Assembly (NCBI GenBank): GCA_963693315.1
Contig: OY856187.1
Location: forward strand, 381,165,460 to 381,229,459
DNA: 64,000 bases
Origin: Diogma glabrata
Lineage: Eukaryota; Arthropoda; Insecta; Diptera; Cylindrotomidae
Direction of reading: 5' to 3'
Both the position numbers and the translations under genes were made by a program. Below are positions 22,427-32,955 of this stretch, in pieces. A model generated the notes under the pieces. It did not search any database, was not told the origin of the DNA, and saw only the letters and a list, made by a program, of their open reading frames with translations. The number at the start of each line of letters is the position of its first letter. Positions within the stretch are counted from its first letter, which is position 1.

Positions 22427-24335
22427 AAAATTACGAAAATTGGTATCGCAGATTTCATTTTTACGACCTCAGCCGAAATTGTTAAAGGTAACCGAAAGTT
22501 TCCAGCCGAAAGTCGATCATGCAGATTAGATTACTTTATAAAAATAAAACTCCAGCATATCAGCCGAAAAATTGATTGACGGCAATGGTCTATAGCAATC
22601 TCTGGGAAAACTTTTGGGTCAAGTTTCATGTGGGAAATCTTAGAAAATTCGATTTTAAATTATTTTATTAGCACTGCAAAAATTCTGCCTTTAAGGTGTT
22701 ATGTCTTGAATGGATATCATGTGGAAAGTTTCATGTGGAAAATTTTGGAAAATTCGATTATCTAAATTTTGTATTAGCACTGTAAAAATCTTGCCTTCAA
22801 AGTGTTATGTCTGGATGTAGATCGAATTGATGACAATAGTCTATAGCAGTTTTTTGGAAAAATATTGGGTCAAGTTTCATGTAAGAAATCTCGGAAAATT
22901 CAAAGTTTTCTAAATTTTCTATTAAGACTGTAAAAATCCTGTCTTTAAAGTGTTATGTCTGGGGAAAGCTTTATATTTAAGTCACAGGATTTTTAAATTG
23001 CTAATAGAAAATCAAATTTTCTTAGATTTCCCACATGAATTTTGACCCAAAATTTTTCCAAGAGATTTCTATAGACCATTGTCATCAATTCAATCCATCT
23101 GCAGACATAATCCTTTAAAGGTAGGATTTTTACAGTCTTAATAGAAAATTAAGAAAATCGAATTTTCCGAGATTTCCCACACGAAACTTGACCCAATACT
23201 TTTTCCAGAGACTGTTATAGACTATTATCACCAATTCGATCTTTCTCTAGACATAACACTTAAAAGGCAAAATTTTTACAGTGCTAATACAAAATTTAGA
23301 AAATCGAATTTTCCGAGATTTCCCAAATGAAACTTGACCCAATATATATCCAAGAGATTGTCATAGACCATTGTCATCAGTTTGATCTATCTCCAGACAT
23401 AACACTTTAAAGGCAAGATTTTTACAGTGCTAATACGAAATTTAGAAAATCAAATTATCCGAGATTTCTCACATAAAACTTGACCCAATATTTTTCCAAG
23501 AGATTGCTATTGACTATTGTCATCGATCCATCTGCAGACATAACCCTTTAAAGGCAAGATTTTTACAGTGCTAATAGAAAATTAAGAAAATTGAATTTTC
23601 CGAGATTTCCCACACGAAACTTGACCCAATACTTTTTCCAGAGATTGTTATATAATATATACCATTGCCATCAATTTGATCCATCTCCAGACAGAACACT
23701 TTAAAGGCAATATTTTTACAGTGCTAATACCAAATTTAGAAAATCAAATTTTCCGAGATTTTCCACATGAAACTTGACCCAATATTTTTCGAAGAGATTG
23801 CTATAGACTATTGTCATCAATTCGATCCATCTTCAGAAATAACCCTTTAAAGGTAGAATTTTTACAGTGATAATAAAAAATTTAGAAAATCGAATTTTCC
23901 GAGATTTCCCACATGAATTTTGACCCAATATTTTTCCAAGAGAATGCTGTAGACTATTGTCATCAGTTCGATCCATCTCTAGACATCACACTTTAAGGGC
24001 TGGATTTTTACATTGCTAACAAAAAATTAAGCAAATCGAATTTTTCGAGATTTTCCACATGAAACTTGATTCAATAATTTTTCCAGAGACTGCTATAGAC
24101 CTTTGTCATCAAATCGATCCGTCTCCAGACGTAGCACTTTAAAGGAAGGATTTTTACAGTACGAATAAAAAAATTTAACGGATCGAATTTTCCGAGATTT
24201 TCCACATGAAGCTTTACCCAAACTCTTTTTCATTTTGACCTTTAAAATAGTGGATATTTTTTAGTTAGTGTTGTCTCTTCGGATGATATTTTATTAAAAA
24301 TCTACCTTAAGGACTTTCGGCTGGAAACTTTCAAC
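22427..24335. mobile_element. TIR-bounded element carrying a 146-bp satellite
   Basis: The sequence CCGAAAGTTTCCAGCCGAAA (22482-22501) pairs with its complement GACTTTCGGCTGGAAACTTT at 24311-24330. Further GCCGAAA phrases lie at 22428-22470. Between these ends are units of a satellite in two orientations (22600-24230). There is no coding frame. It looks like a non-autonomous TIR element whose interior has been amplified. Confidence 0.55.
22600..24230. repeat. Satellite, ~146-bp unit, with a central inversion
   Basis: The plus-oriented phrase GAAACTTGACCCAATATTTT recurs near 23041, 23187, 23331, 23480, 23625, 23772, 23918, 24062 and 24207, a mean spacing close to 146 bp over nine units. Each unit also has CATAACACTTTAAAGGC and CCGAGATTTCCCACATGA. 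Upstream, from about 22600 to 22960, the same units run in the opposite direction (GGGTCAAGTTTCATGTGG near 22616 and 22868). The switch is near 22965-22990. Confidence 0.85.
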
Positions 24336-24961
24336 TAACTTTAATAGGGTCACTGAATCCATTTTTTTTTTAATTTTGCGCATCCTGTAGATACAAACTG
24401 ACAGATTAAGAATAATTAAAATGGCCAACTAAATGAAAGGAAGGTATCATAAGTTCAACACAATCAAGGTGTAATTCCCAATCACCTATTTTTTCAGCAG
24501 CTAAAAATTTTGTTAGCAAAGAAATCATTTTAAAATATAGCAATCATAACTTGCAAGTGTTTCCTCTTCTTTCAGTTGTTTTAATTTGGAACCAAAAATC
24601 GCCGCACAAGCACATTTTATTAGAAAAAAATAAGGGAGTGAGGAAGGGTGAAAAAAAGATTTTTTGGCTTGCTTGCATGTCATTTGAAAGAACACCAAAA
24701 TTAAGAAACATTACAATATTTTTAGAATCTTGCAATGCACAGTTTTTGAATTATTGTCAAAAAAGTCCTATTTTTAGTGTTAACACCACTTAAACCCTAA
24801 ATTTCGTCGTTGATTAACAGAATTGAGTCATTCCTTAGCTAACATAACCACTATATGGATAACATTTAACCTAAAGTAATATTTTTTATATCATTTCGAT
24901 CAATTTAGATAAGATTGACATTTACTATTGATATTTACGATGAACCATTTATTTTTTATGT
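24336..24961. repeat. Degenerate R2-related sequence and AT-rich flank
   Basis: Bases 24440-24790 share the layout of an R2 unit (GCTTGCATGTCATTTGAAAG, AATCTTGCAATGCACAGTTT, TGAATTATTGTCAAAAAAG). The best match is with 31040-31150 on the opposite strand. The copy is old. The 80-codon frame at 24551-24793 follows the repeat and is not a gene. Confidence 0.45.
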
Positions 24962-26500
24962 CCCAAGTAACAATTCTTAGAGCTATTAGTATCAAGATAC
25001 TGTACTGAAGCTCTAGAGAAGATTGTATGTTGCTAGCTGCGCGTTTTATTTGTCGAGTGATACTTGGAGCTCTAAACAAAATTATTGTTGCTTTATAAAA
25101 TAGTTTTCGAAAACTCATAGCTCTAATAAAATATAGAGCAGGCAGTTATTAGAATAGCATTTCAATAGCTTTATAACCTAATATAGAGCTTTTAAACTAA
25201 AGTAGTGCAGCACCACTTATTATAGACCTATGAGCTGTATTTCACCGTTACAACAGCAAAGCGAGCTATAATTGAGCTTATTTAAAGCTATAAGCATTAT
25301 AAAATCTTACTGTAATATAGCGTTAATGTCTATTTGTAAACTGCTTTTTTCTAATATAAAAAGCGCTCAAATATAACAGAGCTTATTTTTTACGTAAATT
25401 TTGAGTTGTTGCGAGTTTTTGAATCTTCAATAGTTCAAAATGGTTGCATTCTTCAGTCAAACGTTAGTTGAAATTGAAACATTGACATTTGATTATGTGT
25501 GACATTTTCCTTAAAAGTTTAGAGCTTTCTTAATCACACTACTTCTATATAAAGCTATTTGCTTTGTAACATAATAAGATTATTGTACAATAAAGCATTT
25601 GTGACACAAAAAAAGAACAGTTTCACAGAGCAAACAGCTTTATAAAAAAGTAATGCGAATGTGATAGCTCTATATTAAAATAAACCGTTATAAATAGCAT
25701 TATAAAGGAGTAATATGTAATAGGTAGCTCTATATTGGTATAATTTGCCACCATCTTCGTTTTTATAAAGATGGAGTAAAAAATATCACCATAATGGCCA
25801 AAAATGTTTTAATAATTATTTTTGATAATGATGTATTTTGCAAATATGACATATCACGATAACTGGATTTCTATTGTTAACCATTTATAACTAAGAATTT
25901 TTTTAAAGATGAATTCACCAAAATAAATTTATTTAACAAACCTGAAACTATGAAAAATGTTTCAAAATATTAAAAAAAAATTTATAATTTTTCTATTTTG
26001 CCACCAAATACACAAAATTAATAAGGGCGCACTAAAATTTTAGTTCTAAACTATCACTATTCACCATAAAAAATAAATGGCACATAAAATTTGTATACAT
26101 ATATTATTTATTTAAAATATAACAAATTGCCATTTAATTTATAAAATAATTTATTTGACAGAAACCATAACATCAAAACATTTTAAAACCATGTCGATAT
26201 ATATTAGTTTATGTAAACATAAAGTTTCATTGAAAAAATTACTTGTATTTGTATTCAAAAAGTAATATTAGCTCTTAAAAACTCTAACAGTCAACCTTTA
26301 TACAGCTAAGATAGCTCTATTAAATATTATTAAACAACTTCTTTAGAGGAAATAATGCTGTAAAAGTAGCAAATTTAGCACCACAACAGCTCTGCTAGAG
26401 CTGTGGCAGCGCTGCATCAGCAAAATATAAAGCAACCAGCTGTATATTATAGCTCTAGAGCACTAGAAGAGCTTATATAAAACTGAAATTGTTACTTGGG
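24962..26500. mobile_element. 1.5-kb element with CCCAAGTAACAATT ends, rich in AGAGCT
   Basis: CCCAAGTAACAATT at 24962-24975 is mirrored by AATTGTTACTTGGG ending at 26500. The interior has no coding frame. It is densely sprinkled with the near-palindromic words TAGAGCTATA, AGCTCTAGAG and GAGCTCTAAAC on both strands, densest near the two ends. The clustering suggests internal binding sites or an amplified short repeat. No target-site duplication is clear. The right end abuts MITE R6 at 26505. Confidence 0.6.
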
Positions 26501-26504
26501 GTGT

Positions 26505-26895
26505 ATGGTCTGGCAATATAAACCCTTTACAACACAACTTTATGTTAATTATTTTGATTTTGTTTTCTTTATATTCACGGAACCCTTCACGAGCGAATTT
26601 TATTCGCACTTGTCTGACTTTTTTTATTATTGTTTTTTGATTTTTCATTAGTATAAAATTTGATGTCTTGCGTTATAGACCATTTCATTTTGCAGTGAAG
26701 TAGTGAAGTGAAGTTCATTTAAATTCACTGTGAGCTACGTTTTTTTAAACAACTTCCATTAACAAAAAAGCCAGACAAGTGCGAATAAAATTCGCTCGTC
26801 AAGGGTTCCGTGAATGTAAAAGAACACAATATTAAAAATTATTGACGAAATGTTGTGTTGTAATGTTCTTATATTTCCAGACCATAGACGCATAT
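26505..26895. mobile_element. MITE R6, complete, ~390 bp
   Basis: Both ends show TATGGTCTGG (26505; complement CCAGACCATA near 26880). The ~130-bp arms contain TTACAACACAAC, CACGGAACCCTTCACGAGCG, AATTTTATTCGCACTTG and CTGACTTTTTTT, each mirrored in the other arm. The loop (about 26640-26755) is unique. The inner part of each arm equals the right end of R2, so the two families share a terminal module. Confidence 0.75.
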
Positions 26896-26929
26896 CAAAA
26901 TAAATGTTAAATTTTAAATGTCAGTAGTT

Positions 26930-28795
26930 AAATATGGAGGGGCTGAAAACTGACAGCTCTGAGACTTCGGCCTGGGTTAAGGATTTTGATGTAGTTTTCG
27001 GCAAAAAACTTTTATGAGGATATGGTTTTTAGTTTTGGGCAGCGATGTATATCAAAGATAACTTTTGGTTAAAATTACAAGTATTTTTTATCTCTGTTTA
27101 AAAATTTATTACAAAACTAACACGAAACATCAATACGTTGCCGGAAAATTATAATCAAAATTCCAAAAATATTGTTAAATCAAATAAAATCAAACTTTTT
27201 CACAATCCCAAAAATATTTCAAAAATTAGAATAAAATCAAATATTTAAACTTTTTCTAAATTCCGATAATATTCCAAAATTTCTTAAAAATTCAAACTTT
27301 TTCCAAAATTCTAAAAATATTGCAAAAATTATTACAAAATCAAAAATTAAAACTTTTGCCGAAATTCTAAAAATATTGCAAAAATTATTACAAAATCAAA
27401 AATACAAACTTTTTCAAATTACCAAAAATATTTCAAAAACTATAGCAAATCCAAAAATTTCCATGTCCAATTTCGTTTTAAACTACATTTACGTCATAAA
27501 AACAATAAAAAAAATATAGTTTTCGGCAAAAAACTTTTATGAGGACATAGTTTTTAGTTTTGGGCAGCGATGTATATCAAACATAACTCTTTGTTAAAGT
27601 ACAAGTATTTTTTATCTCTGGTTAAAAATTTATTACAAAACTAACACGAAACATCAATACGTTGCCGGAAAATTATAATCAAAATTCCAAAAATATTGTT
27701 AAATTAAATAAAATCAAACTTTTTCAAAATTCCAAAAATATCCCAAAAATTAGAATAAAATCAAATATTTAAATTTTTTATAAATTCCAATAATATTTCA
27801 AAAATTCTTAAAAATTGAAACTTTTTCCAAAATTCTAAAAATATTGCAAAAATTATTACAAAATCAAAAATTGAAAATTTTTTCAAAATTCCAAAAATTA
27901 TAATAATATCACAAATTAAAAATTTTTCAACATTCTAAAAATATTCCAAAAATTCTTACAAAATCAAAAATTAAAACTTTTTCCGAAATTCTAAATATAT
28001 TGCAAAATACAAAATCAAAAATACAAACTTTTTCAAAATTCCAAAAATATTTCAAAAACTATAACAAATTCAAAAATTTCCATGTCCAATTTCATTTTAA
28101 ATTACATTTACGTCATAAAAACAGCTACATTTTTTTTCCAAAAAATTGGCTAAAAAAATAAATAAAATCATTTTTTGACACACTTGACATTATTTTTTGA
28201 GAAACTTATAATGCCATAATTCTCTATAATAATAATTAAATATCATGTCATGCAAACTATAAATTTTATTTTTTTCTAAAAAAAATTGGGTAAAAAATAA
28301 ATAAAAACCTTTTTTTTGACACACTTGACAACATTTTTTTTGACAAACTTATAATGCAATAATCTAGTTTTTGATCTCACATACCAATCCCGACCATCAA
28401 GATTTCTCCAAATTTAATGTTCCTACTCGTAATCACTTAAAATGAACGTTTTTTAAGCCAAAAATATGAAAATTTGCTATTTTTGACACACATAATGATT
28501 TTTTTGACACAATTCCGGTACAGTTATCGAACACAGCGTCCTTTCGGACCTGTCCCTTGTGAATACCTATTTTTAGAAACAAAAATTTTTGAAATCCCTC
28601 CAGCGGTTTTCCCTGCAGCGTAGGTAATGACGGCGGACGGCCGGCCGGCCGGCAGACAGACATACATTTTTTTTTTTTTTGCTTTTTTAGAATCAGGAGG
28701 TCCTAAAACGTCGAGAAATTTCAAAAAAAGTGGGGTTAAGAATTTCACTTTGAGCTCATGAATGTAATACTTAGGTCTTTCAGACCGAAGTAAAA
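26930..28795 (-). repeat. Repeat R1, inverted copy with duplicated interior
   Basis: On the minus strand the copy starts ACTTCGGTCTGAAAGACC and ends at CAGCCCCTCCATATTT (26930). It follows the same order as 1797-3464, but the segment from the unique 3' part into the minisatellite is present twice (about 26980-27490 and 27510-28090). The GC-rich GGCCGGCC core is at about 28629-28656. It has an additional 110-bp head (28680-28795) that is missing from the plus-strand copies. Confidence 0.75.
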
Positions 28796-29204
28796 TTTCC
28801 AAAAAATTGGCTAAAAAAATAAATGAAATCATTTTTTGACACACTTGACAACATTTTTTGACAAACTTATAATGCAATAATCTAGTTTTTGATCTCACAT
28901 ACCAATCCCTACGATAAAAATTTCTCCAAATTTAATGTTCCTGCTCCTAATCACTTAAAATGAACGTTTTTTAAGCCAAAAATATGAAAATTTGCTATTT
29001 TTAACACACATAATGATTTTTTTGACACAATTCCGGTACAGTTTTCGAACACAGCTTCCTTTTGGACCTGTCCCTTGAGTATACCTATTTTTTAAAAAAA
29101 ACATTTTTGAAATCCCTCCAGCGGTTTTCCCTGCAGCGTAGGTAATGACGGCCGGCCGACCGGCCGACAGACAGACATACATACTTTTTTTTTGCTTTTT
29201 TAGA
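28796..29204 (-). repeat. Repeat R1, second inverted copy, split part
   Basis: This contains the unique R1 stretch and the GC-rich core (about 29148-29164). It stops at TTTTTTAGA, where a TIR element (29205-30731) has landed. The head of the same copy continues at 30732-30836. The copy is 5'-partial relative to 26930-28795. Confidence 0.7.
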
Positions 29205-30731
29205 TAGTCCAGTAACTTTATACAAAGCAGTATGCGTCAAATCCGGTAGTTCTGATTTTTTGCAGACTTGTTTATGATGTTGGCCTAACGAATAATCCAA
29301 GTTTGTGACCTCGAGCGCCGAACGCAACTTCGTTAAAAATCGAAAAAACCGCGAAAAAACTGTTATTTTTTCAAATTTTGGCGATTATAACCCTAAAGGA
29401 CAAGTTTTTTCTTAAAAATTCCTTTAGACGTTTTTAAAGTAGACTAAAATTGCTACAATATGAGACTAGAACTGTCTCTGTAGACCCAATAGTTTCCGAG
29501 ATTAACCCTTTCAAAGTTTTAGTCCAGTAACTTTATACATCACAGTATAAGTCAAATCCGATAGTTCTGATTTTTTGCAGACTTGTTTATGAAGTTGGAC
29601 TGATCAATAATCCAAGTTTGTGATCTCGAGTGCCAAACGCATCTTCGTTAAAAATCGAAAAAAACGCGAAAAAATCGTTTTTTGTTTTTTGTTTTTTCAA
29701 ATTTTGGCGTTTATAACTCTAAGGGACTCGTTTTTTCTTTAACCTTTCTTAGAACGTTAAAGTAGACTAAATTTGCTACAATATGATAGGAGAACTGTCT
29801 CTGTAGACCCAATAGTTTCTGAGATTAAGCCTTTCAAAGATTATCATTTTTTCGAACTTCGCAACTTTTTGCAATTTTTTCGTTCCAAATAAATGTTGAC
29901 CCTGAATATACTATCGAAGCCCTGTACTTTTATGATGGGATGTTAAAAAAGAAAACTAGAAGTGTGAACGATGATGTTTAAGCAAAACTACGAGTAATAA
30001 AGTAAAAAAGATAAGTCCAACAAAAGCTAGAAAGTTTTTTTTTAGGAAATTGAGTAACACTCAACATCAAAAAATTAAATTAATTTTGCCCTCTTGGAAG
30101 GTCCTGCTTGAGGTTCGTCCGTATCTGGATCGACGTATTTAGATGGCATATCCCCATCAGGGGATGGTGATGAATCGTCGAAGTCTTGTGCCCACAAATC
30201 ATCCACAATTTCGCCATCGGAGAGATCGTCACCTTCTGGAATATCTGCTAATGCAACCACAAAAATGATCAGGTACAGTTACATAATCTTCTTTTCTCAT
30301 CGGCCACCACACACATATGTTTATTAATACAATTATTAGGACAGGGATGTAGAAAACTCTACAAAGGTATATTGCAAACAATTGTGAAGCTTGAAAAAAG
30401 TGATAAACTTTGAAAGGCTTAATCTCGAAAACTATTGGGTATGCAGAGACAGTTCTAGTATCATATTGTGGCGAATTTAGTATATTTTAAAAACGTCTTA
30501 AGGAAGGTTAAAGAAAAAACTAATCCCTTAGGGTTATAATCGCCAAAATTTGAAAAAATAACGATTTTTTCCGCGGTTTTTTCGATTTTTAACGAAGTTG
30601 CGTTCGGCGCTCGAGGTCACAAACTTGGATTATTCATTAGGCCAACATCATAAACAAGTCTGCAAAAAATCAGAACTACCGGATTTGACGCATACTATTC
30701 CATACCCTTAGGCGACAAAGCTACTGGACTA
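29205..30731. mobile_element. 1.5-kb TIR element inserted in R1, 3-bp TSD
   Basis: The ends are TAGTCCAGTAACTTT (29205) and the complement ending at 30731. AGA flanks both sides (29202-29204 and 30732-30734). The intact R1 copy at 28680-28705 has a single AGA at this point, so the duplication is confirmed by an empty site. The arm of ~315 bp occurs twice in tandem at the left (29205-29519, 29520-29850) and once, inverted, at the right (about 30400-30731). The middle holds a small acidic frame (30075-30260). The superfamily is not certain; a 3-bp TSD argues against piggyBac. Confidence 0.8.
30075..30260 (-). CDS. Small acidic frame, possible transposase N-terminal exon
   Basis: This frame of 61 codons reads LADIPEGDDLSDGEIVDDLW...DTDEPQAGPSKRAKL. 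It is strongly acidic (DDLSDGEIVDD, DGDMPSKYVDPDTDE) and ends in a basic SKRAK patch. Chance frames in this AT-rich DNA do not have this composition, so it was once coding. Acidic N-termini ending in a basic patch are seen in several insect transposases, piggyBac-type included, but no catalytic domain is present. Upstream on the minus strand there is a pyrimidine-rich stretch and TTAG|CAG, which could be a splice acceptor, so the first codon of the exon is uncertain. The stop follows directly. I would call it a remnant exon of the element's own gene. Confidence 0.4.
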   Translation of the reverse strand: MVALADIPEGDDLSDGEIVDDLWAQDFDDSSPSPDGDMPSKYVDPDTDEPQAGPSKRAKLI

Positions 30732-30836
30732 AGAATCAGTAGGTCTTAAAACGTCGAGAAATGCCAAAAAAGTGGGGGTAAGAATTTTACTTTGAGCTCA
30801 TGAATGTAATACTTAGGTCTTTCAGACCGAAGTAAT
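30732..30836 (-). repeat. Repeat R1, head of the split inverted copy
   Basis: This matches 28690-28795: AGAATCAG, AAACGTCGAGAAAT, TTTGAGCTCATGAATGTAAT and TCTTTCAGACCGAAGTAA. It joins with 28796-29204 once the inserted TIR element is removed. Confidence 0.8.
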
Positions 30837-30879
30837 TACAATCAAATCTACATTGATCAAAAATGGCAAAAAAAAATGT

Positions 30880-32066
30880 TAATACAGGTTAAATCTTATC
30901 CATAGATGTTTTTGGTAACTTAAGAAAGATTTAATTACACCAGCTTGTAAATGGATTAAATTTGATTATTTTTTCGGGCAATCAAGTGTTAAAATTAGGG
31001 GGTGGAGAGGCCACATACTAAAAATATTTTTTTTCCAATAACACAAAAACTGTGCATTGCAAAATTCTAAAAAAAATTGCAATGTTTCTTAAATTATGTA
31101 CTCCTTTATATGACACCCCACTCATTTGGGTCAAATATGATATTTTTACTCTCCCCACACTCATCCCCTTAACACACAGAAATATAATTATTTGAGTCTT
31201 CGCTATGATTTTCATTCAAAACTTACATATCTTCTTGTCTCTGTGAATTTTTTCAAATTTTTCTGTCAATCATCGTCGAAATATAGGGGGCGGAACGATC
31301 TGAATTTTGCACTTTCTTGTACATAACTCAAAAACTGTGAAACCAAAATTTCAAAAAAAAAATTGCAGCAATTTTTAAATTAAGTGTACTTTTAAATGAC
31401 ACCCTACTCGCTTGGGTCAAAAAAAGTTTTTTTTACCCTCTCTACCTCCGTCCACTAAACACATAGAAATATAATTATTTGAAACTTTGTTATAATTTTC
31501 ATACAAAATTTACCAAATATACTAACTCTGTGAATTTTTACAAATTTTTCTGTCAATCAGTGTCGAAACGTATGGGGGGAACGTTCTGAATTTTACACTT
31601 TTTTGACAATAACTCAAAAACTGGGAACTGAAAAATTCTAAAAAAAATTGCAACGAATTCTAAATTAAGTTCTCTCGCTTGCGTCTAAAAAAGTTTTTTT
31701 TACCCTCTTTAAAAACACGAAAAAAACGTCATTATTCAAAATTATACAAAAAATGGTGAGGTGTAAAATTCCAAAATAATCTTTTCATGAATACTGAAAT
31801 GAAGCCCTTTCATATGATACCCTACTTGAATCTATAAAAAGTGTATTTTCTCAAAGGTCTCACATCGTACTCCTGTAAACACCACGAAAACCACTTTAGT
31901 TTTATTTGTATCTGTCATTTCATGTAGACAGATTAGTTTAATACGTACCTCAAATTTCAGGTTCATAGCATTTATAGTTTACGAGATAATCGATATAATG
32001 TGAAAAACTCGTTTTACTCTCACCAATAGTGTTCCGTATAAAAATCGGAACCCTAAAAATGTTAAA
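30880..32066 (-). repeat. Repeat R2, copy C, minus strand, 3'-truncated
   Basis: On the minus strand it starts AGGGTTCCGATTTTTATACG at 32060 and shows CTATTGGTGAGAG, then ~290-bp units with GACACCCCACTCATTTGGGT (31122) and GACACCCTACTCGCTTGGGT (31398). The endonuclease fragment and the CGCACTTG end are missing. The initial hairpin is kept, with different bases on both sides from copies A and B. Confidence 0.65.
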
Positions 32067-32159
32067 TTCAACTTTTTTTTTCTAAATCTATTTTTTCTAA
32101 ACCTAAATTTTTTTCTACATCTAAATCGGCTCTGTTCTAATTCTAATGCAGTAAATTCA

Positions 32160-32236
32160 TATTGGATTTGACCGGAATCGAACCGTCGACCATAACGAGA
32201 CTATAGTATTTAAACAAACTAGGCTATACATCGCCT
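32160..32236 (-). ncRNA. tRNA-like segment (SINE head or tRNA relic)
   Basis: On the minus strand a box A-like TAGCCTAGTTTG (32214-32225) and an exact box B GGTTCGATTCC (32173-32183) are correctly spaced. The T-arm is followed by CAAATCCA where an acceptor stem would end. The stem between D-arm and acceptor is imperfect, so it is not a working tRNA. The anticodon-loop region reads CTCGTTA, which would hint at a Thr-type origin. Only this copy is in the window. Confidence 0.45.
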
Positions 32237-32259
32237 TTCAATTCAATTAAATTTTAACT

Positions 32260-32955
32260 TTTTTTTTTAATGTAGTTCTATCTTTACTTTAAAATATATC
32301 TAATTTACAACGAGTCGTTAGTTCGTGTTCTTGGGATATTTAACTTGAAAGATTTTTGGTCCAACTAAAATTCGAATTTTTCATCATTTTTTCGAATTTC
32401 AGTGGCTAAAATTTTTTATTGATAAAAATTGTTCAAAAAAATAATGAACAATTAGAATTTTAGACGGACTAAAAATCTTTAAAGTTAAATATCCCAAGAA
32501 CACGAATTAACGACTCTTTGTAAATTTGATATATTTTAGAGTAAGGATAGAACTATTTTCAGGAAAAAAATTAATTAAATTCTAATTTATCTTCGACCCT
32601 AGCGCCATCTTTAAAAAAGTTTTTTAATATTTTTATTTAAAAATTAATTACAAAAAATATTAATAAATTTTTTTTCAAACGGCTAACTAATCATCTATGA
32701 AACAAAAAAAAGTTGGCTGAAATCGGTATAGCCGTTATTGGGCTATTTAATTTCAAAGCTACATTGGATTGGCAGAATTTTCATTTTTCGTGCATGTTGG
32801 GGTGCCTCCTATGCTCAAACTATGCACTTTGATAAAATGGTAAAATAAGTGGTATTTTTTATTTTGTCCATACTACTTATATGCCAAGTTTCAGGAAAAT
32901 CAAAAATGGTCAAGTTTTCACAACTCGGTCTAGAACACGTTTTTCTTCATATGTA
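32260..32955. repeat. Repeat R3, left arm of a large inverted repeat
   Basis: The inverted counterpart is 34385-34930 and beyond. Shared phrases are CCCTAGCGCCATCTTT, GATTGGCAGAATTTTCATTT, TATGCTCAAACTATGCAC, TTGTCCATACTACTTATATG and CTAGAACACGTTTTTC. Within the arm, 32263-32580 is itself a palindrome. R3 appears a third time at about 35275-35401 continued at 49131-49245, cut by the gypsy element. Confidence 0.7.
32263..32580. mobile_element. Palindromic fold-back MITE within R3
   Basis: The arms of ~150 bp pair: AGTTCTATCTTTACTTTAAA at the left, with its complement at about 32530-32565. Both contain CGTGTTCTTGGGATATTTAA. A second complete copy is at 34935-35275 and a one-armed copy at about 34775-34915. 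Confidence 0.65.

Noticed and set aside
22600..24230. Array of regular repeats as a CRISPR
   Set aside because: Units are about 146 bp of diverged satellite without short conserved repeats and unique spacers, in a eukaryotic genome.
28433..29327. Several overlapping minus-strand frames with Arg/Pro-rich peptides (GRPAGRP)
   Set aside because: They are translations of the R1 GC-rich core and its flanks and recur only where R1 recurs.
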